Source: Aquipuribacter sp. SD81 (GTDB taxonomy: Bacteria; Actinomycetota; Actinomycetes; Actinomycetales; JBBAYJ01). From it: DNA of 56,437 nucleotides. The position numbers and the translations under genes were made by a program. Positions 1-8,504 of this stretch are shown here, in pieces (within the stretch, counting starts at the first letter, position 1; each line of letters starts with the position of its first letter). The notes beneath the pieces were generated by a model that did not search any database, was not told the origin of the DNA, and saw nothing but the letters and a program-made list of their open reading frames with translations. The stretch is taken from assembly GCF_037153975.1 (NCBI RefSeq), contig NZ_JBBAYJ010000026.1, forward strand, positions 1-56,437. Reading direction: 5' to 3'.

Positions 1-72
1 CAGCCGAAACACCGTCAACCATCACCCGACGACGAAACGTCAAGGATGAGGCGAAGGTGCACAACCGCCCTG

Positions 73-146
73 TAGGGCAGGTGGGGCTTGAACCCACGAC
101 CGACGGATTATGAGTCCGCTGCTCTGACCGACTGAGCTACTGCCCC
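73..146 (-). tRNA. tRNA with CAU anticodon (elongator Met, or Ile2)
   Basis: The minus strand folds as a complete cloverleaf. A GGGGCAG acceptor arm pairs with CTGCCC near the 3' end, the D arm begins AGCTCAG, the 7-nt anticodon loop is CTCATAA (anticodon CAU), and the T arm contains GGGTTCAAGCC. The CCA end is not encoded. CAU can be elongator tRNA-Met or the lysidine-modified tRNA-Ile2; the sequence alone does not settle which. Confidence 0.93.
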
Positions 147-271
147 GCGCGCCGGCGCCCCGACGGCCCGGTCACGCTACCGCGCGAGACCGCCGAGAGG
201 CCGCCGCCCAGCACCGTCACGCAGCGCGACGGTCCCGCGACACTCCGATGTCCACATCCTGCGTCCGGTCC

Positions 272-300
272 TCGACGGTGGGGGTCCGCAGCAGTAGCGT
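272..300 (+). promoter_or_regulatory. Candidate promoter of the small zinc-ribbon gene
   Basis: TCGACG (272-277) and TAGCGT (295-300) are separated by 17 nt, resembling an actinobacterial primary-sigma promoter (TTGACN/TANNNT). The -10 box ends 7 nt before GTG at 308, the same leaderless spacing seen at many other genes in this window. Confidence 0.45.
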
Positions 301-307
301 CGTGAGC

Positions 308-505
308 GTGACGGAGTGCCCGGACTGCCGCTACTGCTCGCCGGACGAGCACGCGGCCCAGCGGCTGGGCTGGCCACGGCCGACGCAGTGGTTCGAGCAG
401 CCCTGCCCCTCGTGCTTCCACCGCCTGCGCGCGCACGAGACCGGCGTCCCGCAGTGCGTCGACGTGGTCGGTGCGCTCGCCGGCGAGACGACCCGCACCG
501 CCTGA
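308..505 (+). CDS. Small zinc-ribbon-like hypothetical protein
   Basis: A 65-residue protein with two cysteine clusters, CPDCRYC near residue 4 and CPSC about 30 residues later, plus a WFEQPCPSC segment. This spacing suggests one treble-clef or zinc-ribbon site. I do not recognise the family. GTG 308 is preferred because a -10-like TAGCGT ends 7 nt upstream; in-frame GTG 302 or ATG 248 are alternatives, but ATG 248 would include the promoter. The gene sits alone on the plus strand between two minus-strand tRNA genes. The regular cysteine pattern and promoter argue for a real gene, but coding bias alone does not prove it. Confidence 0.55.
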   Translation: MTECPDCRYCSPDEHAAQRLGWPRPTQWFEQPCPSCFHRLRAHETGVPQCVDVVGALAGETTRTA

Positions 506-525
506 CGGCCCGGGCGCCCGAGGCG

Positions 526-598
526 CTCCCGCAGTTGGACTCGAACCAACAACCTGCCGGTTAACAGCCGGCTGCTCTGCCAATTGAGCTATGCGGGA
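526..598 (-). tRNA. tRNA-Asn (GUU)
   Basis: The minus strand gives a full cloverleaf. Acceptor TCCCGCA pairs with TGCGGGA, followed by discriminator G; the D arm is AGCTCAATTGG; the anticodon loop CTGTTAA carries anticodon GUU; the T arm contains GGTTCGAGTCC. CCA is not encoded. Confidence 0.95.
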
Positions 599-707
599 CC
601 GGGGCGCGCGGAGGAGTACCCCCGTCGGCAACCCGACGCCGACGAGGTTAGCACCCGCGCCGGCCCGTCCCCGCCGCCCCGCGGGGCGAGGCACCCGTCC
701 GCGGGTG

Positions 708-1232
708 TCAGCCGCGCAGCCCCAGCTCGCGCTCCAGCCGCTCCCGCGTCTCGGCCACGAGCGCCGCGACCTCCGGGTCCGACAGGTCGACGCCGGCGTC
801 GGCCATGACCTGCACGTGCACCTGCTCCTCCGGCGTCCGCCGGGCGGCCACGTGCACGTGCCGGCCGCGACGCACCTCGACCGGGTACGTCTGCACGACG
901 CTGTTCTGCACGCGCTCCCGCACGGTCTCCGGCAGCCGCCGGGGCGCGGTCCCCACCGGCACGGCCCAGCGCGCCCCGTCGACCAGACGCACGTCGAGGA
1001 CCCGCTCCTCCGGCACCGTCGTCGCGGTGCGCACGTCGACCCAGCGCACGGAGCGGGCCGTGTCCGGCTCGCCCTCCTCGCCGAGCGTCGTGACGACGTG
1101 GAGGGCGTGGGTGGTGGCGAAGGTCCACCCGCCCTCGACGGCCGCGACGGCGAGCACCCGCTCCCCCGGCACCAGCGACGCCGCGGTGACGACCGCAGCC
1201 GGCAGCCGCGGCCGGCGCCGGCCCCACCTCAC
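708..1232 (-). CDS. Conserved hypothetical protein coupled to dnaG
   Basis: A 174-residue soluble protein with no signal peptide or membrane segment. The centre reads as a run of short beta strands (VLAVAAVEGGWTFATTHAL), then an acidic helical C-terminus (about 145-174). It resembles the uncharacterised actinobacterial proteins commonly found beside dnaG. GTG at 1232 overlaps the dnaG stop codon in a GTGA arrangement, so translation is probably coupled; the frame is open further upstream only as a shadow of dnaG. No catalytic motif is evident and the function is unknown. Confidence 0.75.
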   Translation of the reverse strand: MRWGRRRPRLPAAVVTAASLVPGERVLAVAAVEGGWTFATTHALHVVTTLGEEGEPDTARSVRWVDVRTATTVPEERVLDVRLVDGARWAVPVGTAPRRLPETVRERVQNSVVQTYPVEVRRGRHVHVAARRTPEEQVHVQVMADAGVDLSDPEVAALVAETRERLERELGLRG

Positions 1233-3085
1233 GGCACACCACCGAGCGCCCGCTCGCGCAGCGAGCGCTGCCGTGCCTGCGCCTCCAGCAGCTCCTTCTG
1301 CGCCTGCTCGTACGCCTCGGCGTCGTGCGCCCGGTCGAGGCGGTTGAGCCGGCGCAGCGCGTCCATGACGACCCGGTTGGCCTCGATCTCGGCGACCTTC
1401 GCCACGGCCGAGGTCGCGAAGCGCGGCAGCTCCTTCTCCCCCGCCGGCAGGTCCATGACCGCGAGCCGGGTGAGCAGCGGCTGCACGGTCGACGGCGCGA
1501 CCGAGCGGACGGCCTCCAGCACCTCCGCGCCGGTGCGGCCGGTGGCCCCACCGACCGCGAGCAGCGTCTCGTGGACGACCCGGTGCGCCGGCACGGTGAA
1601 CGCCTCCTCGCCGAGCGCGTCGACCAGCGCCCCCACGTGGTCGGGCACCTGCAGGGCGCAGGCGAGCGCGAACCTCTCGGTCATGGCGACGGGGTCGTCG
1701 GCGTCGGAGCGCGCCGCGGGCCGCGGTGCCTCGGCGGGTCCGCCGCGCGCGGCGCGCGCCACCCGCTGCACGACGAAGCGCTCGTCGAGGAAACCGAGCC
1801 AGCGGTCCAGGCTGACCGCGTAGCGGTGACGCAGCTCGCGGTCCTTGATCGCCGCGACGATGGGCGCGGCCGCGTCGAGGCCCCGCAGGCGCCCCTCCTC
1901 GGTGTCGAGGTCGACGTCGCCGAAGGTCGAGCGGATGACGAACTCGAACATGGGGATGCGCCGCTCCACGAGCGCCCGCACCGCCGCGTCGCCCTCGCTC
2001 TGCCGCAGGTCGCACGGGTCCTTGCCGCTGGGCTCGACCGCCACGAAGGTCCGCGCGACGAACTGCTGGTCGCTGGCGAACGCGCGCATCGCCGCCTTCT
2101 GCCCGGCCGCGTCGCCGTCGAAGGTGAAGACGACCTCGCCCGTGGCGGTCACGTCGCCGATGAGCCGGCGCGCGAGGCGGGCGTGGTCGTCGCCGAACGC
2201 GGTGCCGCACGTGGCGACCGCCGTCGTGACGCCCGCGAGGTGGGCGGCCATGACGTCGGTGTACCCCTCGACCACCACGAGGCGCCGCTCGCGGGCGATG
2301 TCGCGCTTGGCGAGGTCGACCCCGTAGAGGACGGTCGACTTCTTGTACAGCGGCGTCTCGGGGGTGTTGAGGTACTTCGCCTCGATGCGGTCGTCGTCGT
2401 ACAGCCGTCGGGCGCCGAAGCCCAGCGTGTCCCCGGTCACGTCACGGATCGGCCACAGCAGGCGGCCGCGGAAGCGGTCGTAGAGCCGGCCGGACTGGTT
2501 GCGCCCGGCGAGCCCGGCGGTCACGAGCTCGTCGTCGGTGAAGCCGCGCCCCCGCAGGTGCCGGACGAGCTCCTCCCCCGCCCGCGGGGCGTAGCCGACG
2601 CCGAAGTGCACGGCGGCGGCCCGGTCGAAGCCGCGCTCGGCGAGCAGGGTGCGCGCGGGCGCCGCCTCGGTGCCCATCAGCTGCTGGGCGTACCAGGCGC
2701 TCGCGGCGGCGTTGGCCTCGACGAGGCGCTGGCGCTGCCCGATCGGCGCCCGCGGCCCCGCGGGGCGACCGCCGGGGGTCTCCTCGTAGCGCAGCTGCAC
2801 GCCCGCGCGGGCGGCGAGGCGCTCGACGGCGTCGGTGAAGCCGAGGTGGTCGATCCGCATGACGAAGGCGATGGCGTCGCCGCCCTCGTCGCAGCCGAAG
2901 CAGTGCCACACCCCCAGCTGGGGGCGCACCTGGAACGACGGCGTCTTCTCGTCGTGGAACGGGCAGAGGCCCTTCAGCGACCCCGACCCGGCGCGCCGCA
3001 GGGCGACGTGGTCGCCGACGAGCTCGTCGATGCGGGTGCGCTCCTTGACCGCGGCGACGTCCTCGTCCCTGATCCGCCCGGCCAC
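1229..3085 (-). CDS. dnaG: DNA primase DnaG
   Basis: Synthesises RNA primers at the replication fork. The 618-residue protein has the expected order: an N-terminal CHC2 zinc finger (C41, H44, C62, C65), then the primase core with the basic KYLNTPETPLYKKS segment near 238-250. A TOPRIM domain follows, with EGYTD (273-277) and DGDAAG (323-328) supplying the metal-binding acidic residues. The C-terminal helical region would contact the replicative helicase. Start GTG 3085 lies 6 nt after a TAGACT -10 box, so the transcript is probably leaderless. It is the first gene of a two-gene unit with the downstream hypothetical. Confidence 0.97.
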   Translation of the reverse strand: MAGRIRDEDVAAVKERTRIDELVGDHVALRRAGSGSLKGLCPFHDEKTPSFQVRPQLGVWHCFGCDEGGDAIAFVMRIDHLGFTDAVERLAARAGVQLRYEETPGGRPAGPRAPIGQRQRLVEANAAASAWYAQQLMGTEAAPARTLLAERGFDRAAAVHFGVGYAPRAGEELVRHLRGRGFTDDELVTAGLAGRNQSGRLYDRFRGRLLWPIRDVTGDTLGFGARRLYDDDRIEAKYLNTPETPLYKKSTVLYGVDLAKRDIARERRLVVVEGYTDVMAAHLAGVTTAVATCGTAFGDDHARLARRLIGDVTATGEVVFTFDGDAAGQKAAMRAFASDQQFVARTFVAVEPSGKDPCDLRQSEGDAAVRALVERRIPMFEFVIRSTFGDVDLDTEEGRLRGLDAAAPIVAAIKDRELRHRYAVSLDRWLGFLDERFVVQRVARAARGGPAEAPRPAARSDADDPVAMTERFALACALQVPDHVGALVDALGEEAFTVPAHRVVHETLLAVGGATGRTGAEVLEAVRSVAPSTVQPLLTRLAVMDLPAGEKELPRFATSAVAKVAEIEANRVVMDALRRLNRLDRAHDAEAYEQAQKELLEAQARQRSLRERALGGVP

Positions 3086-3091
3086 CGTCCG

Positions 3092-3097
3092 AGTCTA
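3092..3097 (-). promoter_or_regulatory. -10 box of dnaG (leaderless geometry)
   Basis: TAGACT on the minus strand ends 6 nt before the dnaG GTG, so transcription would begin at or next to the start codon. No convincing -35 box is visible. Confidence 0.45.
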
Positions 3098-3107
3098 GGT
3101 CGGCTGC

Positions 3108-4358
3108 TCACACCCTGACGTCGCCGAGGGGGACCTGGGGATCGGCGAGGCGTGCGACGTCGACCTCGGCGCGGCCCGTCACGAGGTCCTTGACGGTGTC
3201 GGCGTCGTCCCAGCCGTCCACGTGCAGCCCGGCCACCAGCCGGCCCGCCTCGTGCCAGAACGCGAACCACGGGGTGCCGACGTCCGAGGCCGGTGCGGCG
3301 GCCCGGACCACGACGTGGTGCCGCGTCGGGTCGGCGAGGCCCCGGTACTCCAGCCCCGCGCCGAACTGGTCGCTCCAGAAGAACGGTGCGGAGTCCCACC
3401 CCTCGCCCTCGCGCAGCGCCCCGGCCATCGACCGGCCGGCCAGCGGCCCGCCGTCGCTCGCGGCGGCGTAGTGCTCGAGGCGGACCTGCTCGCCGACCCA
3501 CGTGTTGTGGGCGCGGGCGACGTCGCCCACGGCGAAGACGCGCGGGTCCTCGGTGCGGAACGCGGCGTCGACGAGGACACCGTCGTCGACCGCGAGGCCG
3601 GCCGCCTCGGCGAGCTCGGTGCGCGGCGTGATGCCTACCCCCACGACGACCGTGGCGGCGGGCAGCCGCGTGCCGTCGGCGAGCTCGACCTCGCCGACCG
3701 TGCCGTCGCCGTGCAGCCGGGCGACCTGCGTGCCGTCGACGAGCCGCACCCCGGCAGCGGTCGCGAGGTCGGCGAAGCGGTGCCCGACGACCTCGCCGAG
3801 GACGCGCTCCAGCGGCACCTTCGCGTTGTGGACGACGGTCACCTCGACACCGGCCCTCCGGGCGGCGCTCGCGACCTCCAGCCCGATCCAGCCGGCACCG
3901 ACGACGACGAGCGGGCCGCCGGCGTCGATGGCCGCGCGGACGGCGTCGGAGTCCTCGCGCGTGCGCAGGGTGAGGACGCCGTCGAGGTCGGCACCGTCGA
4001 CGGGCAGCGGGCGCGGCGCGGACCCGGTCGCGAGCAGGAGCCGGTCGTAGCCGAGCCGCTCGCCGTCGTCGAGGACGACCTCCGCGGCGTCGCGGTCGAC
4101 CTCGCGGACCCGCGTGCCGGTCCGCAGGTCGACGTCGTGCTCCGCGTACCAGCCGCGGTCGTGGACGAGGAGGCCGTCGGCCCCGGACTGCCCCTGCAGG
4201 TAGTCCTTGCTCAGCCCCGGCCGCTCGTACGGCTCGTGCCGCTCCTCACCCAGGACGGTGACGGACGCGTCGGCGTCGGCCTCCCGGATCGCGGCCGCGG
4301 CACCCGCCCCGGCCAGACCGCCGCCCACGACCACGTGACGGGTGCGCTGCTCGCTCAT
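3108..4358 (-). CDS. FAD-dependent NAD(P)H oxidoreductase, ferredoxin-reductase type
   Basis: A 416-residue flavoprotein of the rhodocoxin/putidaredoxin-reductase (AIF-like) class. An N-terminal FAD dinucleotide fold carries GGGLAG (12-17), the NAD(P)-binding fold carries GAGWIG (154-159) and the FAD ribityl-binding motif VFAVGDVA follows. The C-terminal reductase domain begins with the WSDQFG segment typical of this class. It probably moves electrons from NAD(P)H to a ferredoxin or rubredoxin, but no partner gene is adjacent, so the acceptor is unknown. ATG 4358 begins just before the first beta strand. It is separated from dnaG by 22 nt on the same strand. Confidence 0.88.
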   Translation of the reverse strand: MSEQRTRHVVVGGGLAGAGAAAAIREADADASVTVLGEERHEPYERPGLSKDYLQGQSGADGLLVHDRGWYAEHDVDLRTGTRVREVDRDAAEVVLDDGERLGYDRLLLATGSAPRPLPVDGADLDGVLTLRTREDSDAVRAAIDAGGPLVVVGAGWIGLEVASAARRAGVEVTVVHNAKVPLERVLGEVVGHRFADLATAAGVRLVDGTQVARLHGDGTVGEVELADGTRLPAATVVVGVGITPRTELAEAAGLAVDDGVLVDAAFRTEDPRVFAVGDVARAHNTWVGEQVRLEHYAAASDGGPLAGRSMAGALREGEGWDSAPFFWSDQFGAGLEYRGLADPTRHHVVVRAAAPASDVGTPWFAFWHEAGRLVAGLHVDGWDDADTVKDLVTGRAEVDVARLADPQVPLGDVRV

Positions 4359-4411
4359 GACGGGAGCAGAGCACGCCGCGGCCCGCTCCGCACCCGCGCC
4401 GGGCAGGCGGC

Positions 4412-5704
4412 CTAACGCGGCGAGCGGACGAGCGCCCGGTGCCAGGCGACGGCGCTGGTGTCGGTGAGCGCCGCGACCTGGTCGACGACGACCCGCAGCG
4501 CCGCGGCGTCGTCCGGCGCGTCGGCGAGGTCGGCGGCGTAGGCCGCCTGCAGCCGGGAGGGGTCCGCCACGAGCGCCGCGACCAGCTCGGCGAGGAGCTC
4601 GCGCTGGCGGGCGTAGAGCGGCGCCTGCTCGTCGGCGCTCATGACGAAGTGCGCGGCGACGGCCTTGAGCGACAGGATCTCCGCGCGGGTCGCCTCGGGC
4701 ACGACGAGGTCGGCCCGGTGCCGGGCGAGCGGACCGGGGCCGTGGACCGCCTGGGTGGCGCCGTCGACCGCGGCCACGAAGCGCCCGACGAGGGTGCTCG
4801 TGAGGTCCTTGAGCGCGGCGAGGGCGCGCCGGGAGCCGTCGTGGTCGCCGACCCACTGCGGCAGGGCGCGGAGCCGGTCCAGCGCGTCGGGCACGACGTC
4901 ATCGGCGAGGTCGGCGTCGTACCAGCGCCGTGCGGTCTCGGCCACCGCACGGCGGGTGCCGGGGTCGGCGAGCGCACCGAGGTCGAGCATGCCCGCGACG
5001 ACGCCGTCCTCGACGTCGTGGACGCTGTAGGCGACGTCGTCGGCGAGGTCCATCACCTGCGCCTCGACGCTGCGCCGGCCGGCTCGGGCCCCCGCCCGCA
5101 GCCACGCGAACACGTCGAGGTCGTCGGCGTAGACGCCGAACTTGCCGGGCGACACCCACGCCGGGGCGTCGCCGCGCCGCCACGGGTACTTGGTCGCGGC
5201 GTCGAGGCTCGCGCGGGTGAGGTTGAGCCCGACGCTGCGCCCGTCCCCGCGCACGACCTTCGGCTCCAGCCGCGTGAGCACCCGCAACGTCTGGGCGTTG
5301 CCCTCGAACCCGCCCGCGGCCGCGGCCACCTCGTCGAGCAGGGCCTCGCCGTTGTGGCCGAACGGCGGGTGCCCGAGGTCGTGGGCGAGGCACGCGGTGT
5401 CGACGACGTCGGGGTCGCACCCGAGCCCGCCGCCGAGCTCACGGCCCACCTGGGCGACCTCGAGGCTGTGGGTGAGGCGGTTGCGCACGAAGTCGTCGCT
5501 GTCGGGACCGAGGACCTGCGTCTTCGCCGCGAGCCGCCGCAGCGCGGAGGAGTGCAGCAGCCGGGCACGGTCCCGGGCGAAGGCCGTGCGCCTCGAGCGT
5601 TTCGGGGCCTCCGGCACCCACCGCTCGCTGTCGTCCGGTCCGTACCCGTCGGACGGCGCGGGCCCGCCGTGGCCCGCCGCTGGCGGGGCGTCGGTGCTCG
5701 TCAC
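4412..5704 (-). CDS. dgt: Deoxyguanosinetriphosphate triphosphohydrolase-like protein
   Basis: HD-domain dNTPase that hydrolyses dNTPs to nucleosides and triphosphate. The 430-residue protein has H79 (RLTHSLEVAQ), the HD pair at about 108-109 followed by GHPPFGHNGE, and a downstream metal-binding DLADDVAYSVHDVED segment, which is the complete HD metal set. Its length is normal for the bacterial Dgt-like family. GTG 5704 overlaps the stop of the upstream SanA-like gene (GTGA), giving a coupled dusB-sanA-dgt run followed by dnaG, a common actinobacterial order. Confidence 0.93.
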   Translation of the reverse strand: MTSTDAPPAAGHGGPAPSDGYGPDDSERWVPEAPKRSRRTAFARDRARLLHSSALRRLAAKTQVLGPDSDDFVRNRLTHSLEVAQVGRELGGGLGCDPDVVDTACLAHDLGHPPFGHNGEALLDEVAAAAGGFEGNAQTLRVLTRLEPKVVRGDGRSVGLNLTRASLDAATKYPWRRGDAPAWVSPGKFGVYADDLDVFAWLRAGARAGRRSVEAQVMDLADDVAYSVHDVEDGVVAGMLDLGALADPGTRRAVAETARRWYDADLADDVVPDALDRLRALPQWVGDHDGSRRALAALKDLTSTLVGRFVAAVDGATQAVHGPGPLARHRADLVVPEATRAEILSLKAVAAHFVMSADEQAPLYARQRELLAELVAALVADPSRLQAAYAADLADAPDDAAALRVVVDQVAALTDTSAVAWHRALVRSPR

Positions 5705-6426
5705 CCGGTCACGCCCCTGACGAGGGCGAGCGCACGGTCGAGGGCGACCGCGCCCTGGTGGGCGAGCACCGCGACCGTCTCCCGCGCCACGTAGCTGGCG
5801 ACGCGGGTCGCGACCTCGGTGCTCGGTCCGTCCCGCACCGGGCTCGCCCCGGCGACCGGGAGCCCGAGGGTGTCGGCCATGACACGGACCCGGTAGACGT
5901 GCCACGGGTCGCTCACGACGACGACACCCTCCCAGCCGCGGTCGGCCGCGAGCCGGGACACGGGCAGCAGGCTGTCGTAGGTGTTGCCGCCCTCGGTGAC
6001 CGCGACGACCGCCTCGGCGGGCACGCCGCGGTCCACGAGCCAGGCCTCGCCGGCGCCGGCCTCGGTGAAGCGGTCGCCCTCCTGGTTCCCGCCGGTCGTG
6101 ACGACGACCGGCGCGACGCCGGCCTCGTACAGGTCGAGCGCGTGCTGCAGGCGCGACTCGAGCACGGCGGCGGGCTCGCCGTCCAGCTGCGCGGCGCCGA
6201 GCACGACGACCGCGTCGGCCTGCGGCCGCTCGTCGCGCCCGGCGACCTGCACGACGCGGACCGCGACAACCGCGGGCACCACCAGGACGGCGAGCAGCGC
6301 GAGCGAGGTCGCGAGCGCCACGAGGCGGCGCAGGCGCCGACCCGCGACGCGGCGCCGGTCGGCCCACCGGCGGGAGGCCGGCGACCGTGTTGCCGTACTC
6401 CGGGTGTCCGGGACCGTGCGGCTCAT
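5701..6426 (-). CDS. SanA/YdcF-like (DUF218) membrane-anchored protein
   Basis: A 241-residue protein with an Arg-rich N-terminus, one membrane helix (about 33-55) and an extracytoplasmic DUF218 domain. Diagnostic stretches are ADAVVVLGAA after the helix, LYEAGVAPVVVTTGG, and the later EGGNTYDS and SDPWHVYR motifs. DUF218 proteins such as SanA and YdcF are linked to envelope integrity; the substrate is unknown. ATG 6426 overlaps the dusB stop (ATGA) and its own stop overlaps dgt, so it is translationally embedded in the operon. Confidence 0.87.
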   Translation of the reverse strand: MSRTVPDTRSTATRSPASRRWADRRRVAGRRLRRLVALATSLALLAVLVVPAVVAVRVVQVAGRDERPQADAVVVLGAAQLDGEPAAVLESRLQHALDLYEAGVAPVVVTTGGNQEGDRFTEAGAGEAWLVDRGVPAEAVVAVTEGGNTYDSLLPVSRLAADRGWEGVVVVSDPWHVYRVRVMADTLGLPVAGASPVRDGPSTEVATRVASYVARETVAVLAHQGAVALDRALALVRGVTG

Positions 6427-7622
6427 CCGCCCGACACCGACGCCTCGGCGGCCGCCACCTCCGCCGCGCCGCTCGCGTCGAGGCTGCGGCTGCGCAGCCA
6501 GCCGTCGGGCAGGGCGACGGGTCGCGGGCTGCCGGCACGGCCGCGCTGGCCCTCGGCCGCCTCGCCCGGGTAGGCCGCGTCCAGCGGCATCTCGGCGGTG
6601 ACGGCGTCGATGTCGGCGAGGCTGTCGACGAGCGCGAGCCGCACCCGGAGCTCGTGGCCCACCGGGTACCCCTTGAGGTACCAGGACACGTGCTTGCGGA
6701 TGTCGCGGCACGCGCGCGCCTCGTCGGCCATGTTGTCGGCGAGCAGCTCGGCGTGGCGGCGGAACGCCGCCACCACCGTCCGCAGGTCGGGGCGGGTGCG
6801 GGCGGGGTCGCCGGCGAGGGCGGCGGCGATGTCGGCGAACAGCCACGGCCGTCCGAGACAGCCGCGCCCGACGACGACCCCGTCGCAGCCGGTCCGCTCG
6901 ACCATCGCGACGGCGTCCTCGGCGGAGAACACGTCGCCGTTGCCGAGGACGGGCACCTCCGCGGGCAGAGCGTCGCGCAGCCGGGCGATGGCGTCCCAGT
7001 CCGCCGACGGCGCGTACAGCTGGGCGGCGGTGCGCCCGTGGAGGGCGACCCAGGCGGCGCCCTCGTCGACGGCGGCACGACCGGCGTCGAGGTACGTGAG
7101 GTGGTCGGCGTCGATGCCCTTCCGCATCTTCACCGTGACGGGCACGCCGGCGGGCTCGGCGGCGCGCACGACCGCCCGCACGACCGCCCGGAACAGGTCC
7201 GCCTTCCACGGCAGCGCGGCACCGCCGCCGCGGCGGGTGACCTTCGGGACGGGGCAGCCGAAGTTGAGGTCGACGTGCTCGGCCCGGTCGAGCTCGAGCA
7301 GCGTGTCGACCGCCCGGGCGGCCGTGGCGGGGTCGGTGGCGTACAGCTGGACCGACTTCACCGGCTCGTCCGGGTGGTGCTCGGTGAGGCGCAGCGACTC
7401 CGGGGTGCGCTCCACGAGCGCACGGCTCGTCACCATCTCGGACACGTACAGCCCCGCGCCGCCGCCGAGCTCGCGGCACAGCCGCCGGAACGCCGCGTTC
7501 GTGATGCCCGCCATCGGCGCGAGCACGACGGGCGCGCCGAGCACGCGGTCGCCGAGACGCAGCGCCCGGTCGCCCGCGGTCGCGGGCGCGCCGGTCTGCG
7601 GCGGCAGGGTCGTCGCGGTCAC
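6423..7622 (-). CDS. dusB: tRNA-dihydrouridine synthase
   Basis: FMN-dependent reduction of uridines to dihydrouridine in tRNA D loops. The 399-residue protein opens its TIM barrel with APMAGITNAAFRRLC (about 35-49), has the catalytic cysteine in LNFGCPVPKVTRRGGGAAL, and carries the phosphate-binding NGDVFS and GRGCLGRPWLF motifs. C-terminal helices bind tRNA. GTG 7622 is chosen because TACCCT ends 6 nt upstream. It leads the dusB-sanA-dgt run. Confidence 0.94.
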   Translation of the reverse strand: MTATTLPPQTGAPATAGDRALRLGDRVLGAPVVLAPMAGITNAAFRRLCRELGGGAGLYVSEMVTSRALVERTPESLRLTEHHPDEPVKSVQLYATDPATAARAVDTLLELDRAEHVDLNFGCPVPKVTRRGGGAALPWKADLFRAVVRAVVRAAEPAGVPVTVKMRKGIDADHLTYLDAGRAAVDEGAAWVALHGRTAAQLYAPSADWDAIARLRDALPAEVPVLGNGDVFSAEDAVAMVERTGCDGVVVGRGCLGRPWLFADIAAALAGDPARTRPDLRTVVAAFRRHAELLADNMADEARACRDIRKHVSWYLKGYPVGHELRVRLALVDSLADIDAVTAEMPLDAAYPGEAAEGQRGRAGSPRPVALPDGWLRSRSLDASGAAEVAAAEASVSGG

Positions 7623-7628
7623 CGGACC

Positions 7629-7634
7629 AGGGTA
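7629..7634 (-). promoter_or_regulatory. -10 box of dusB operon (leaderless geometry)
   Basis: TACCCT on the minus strand, 6 nt before the dusB GTG. Fits TANNNT; no clear -35 box. Confidence 0.42.
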
Positions 7635-7671
7635 GGTGCCGCGGGCGGGTGCCCCGCTGTACGAGCCCGCC

Positions 7672-8439
7672 TCAGCGCGGGGCCATCCGGATGGCGCCGT
7701 CGAGGCGGATGACCTCCCCGTTGAGCAGCGGGTTCTCGACGATGTGCGCCGCGAGCATCGCGTACTCCTCGGGACGGCCGAGCCGGGCCGGGTGCGGGAC
7801 CTGCTGCGCGAGCGAGGCCCTCGCGTTCTCGGGCAGGCCCGCCATCATGGGCGTGTCCATGATCCCCGGCGCGATGGTCATGACGCGGATGTGGTGCTCG
7901 GCGAGGTCGCGCGCGACCGGCAGCGTCATGGCCGCGACGCCGCCCTTGGACGCGGAGTACGCGGCCTGGCCGACCTGGCCGTCGAAGGCCGCGACGCTCG
8001 CGGTGCCGATGAGCACGCCCCTGTCGCCGTCGACCTCCTCGTTGCCGACCATCGCCTCCGCGGCGAGGCGGAACAGGTTGAACGTGCCGACGAGGTTGAC
8101 GGCGACGACCTGCTGGAAGCCGGCGAGCGGGGCGACGCCGCGCTTGCCGTACGTCTTGGTCGGCGGGGCGATGCCCGCGCACGCGACGGCCACCCGCAGC
8201 GGGCCGGCCCCGGTCGCGGTGGCGACGGCCGCCGCCAGCTGCTCCTCGTCGGTGACGTCGGCGGGCGCCGCGAGCACGCGACCGGCGCCGGCCAGCTCCG
8301 CCGCGGCGGCGTCGAGCCGCTCGCCGGGCAGGTCGACGAGCACGACCGTCGCGCCGTCGGCGGCGAGACGCTGGGCGGTGGCACGACCGAGGCCGGACGC
8401 GGCCCCGCTCACCATGACGACGCTGTCGGTGATCCTCAC
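7672..8439 (-). CDS. SDR oxidoreductase, 3-hydroxyacyl-CoA dehydrogenase type II-like
   Basis: A 255-residue classical short-chain dehydrogenase. The cofactor motif SGAASGLG lies near residue 11, an acidic residue (VLVDLPG) after strand 2 suggests NAD(H) preference, and the active-site region is YSASKGGV with an upstream Ser in IGTASVAAF. The C-terminus (NGEVIRLDGAIRMAPR) resembles bacterial HSD10-like 3-hydroxyacyl-CoA dehydrogenases, so a role in fatty acid or steroid oxidation is plausible but not proven. GTG 8439 lies 8 nt after a TAGGGT box. It diverges from a second SDR across 65 bp. Confidence 0.86.
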   Translation of the reverse strand: MRITDSVVMVSGAASGLGRATAQRLAADGATVVLVDLPGERLDAAAAELAGAGRVLAAPADVTDEEQLAAAVATATGAGPLRVAVACAGIAPPTKTYGKRGVAPLAGFQQVVAVNLVGTFNLFRLAAEAMVGNEEVDGDRGVLIGTASVAAFDGQVGQAAYSASKGGVAAMTLPVARDLAEHHIRVMTIAPGIMDTPMMAGLPENARASLAQQVPHPARLGRPEEYAMLAAHIVENPLLNGEVIRLDGAIRMAPR

Positions 8440-8447
8440 GGGCCGTC

Positions 8448-8453
8448 ACCCTA
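8448..8453 (-). promoter_or_regulatory. -10 box of minus-strand SDR gene
   Basis: TAGGGT on the minus strand, 8 nt before the GTG at 8439, inside the 65-bp divergent region shared with the plus-strand SDR. Confidence 0.4.
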
Positions 8454-8504
8454 GTGGCGCGGGGCCGACGCGCCCCGACGCGCCGGGCGTGTGAGGGTGC
8501 CGTC

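Noticed and set aside
708-2210. Long minus-strand frame of 500 codons covering dnaG
   Set aside because: Only the last 174 codons, from GTG 1232, read as a plausible protein; the rest is an Arg/Ala-rich shadow of dnaG.
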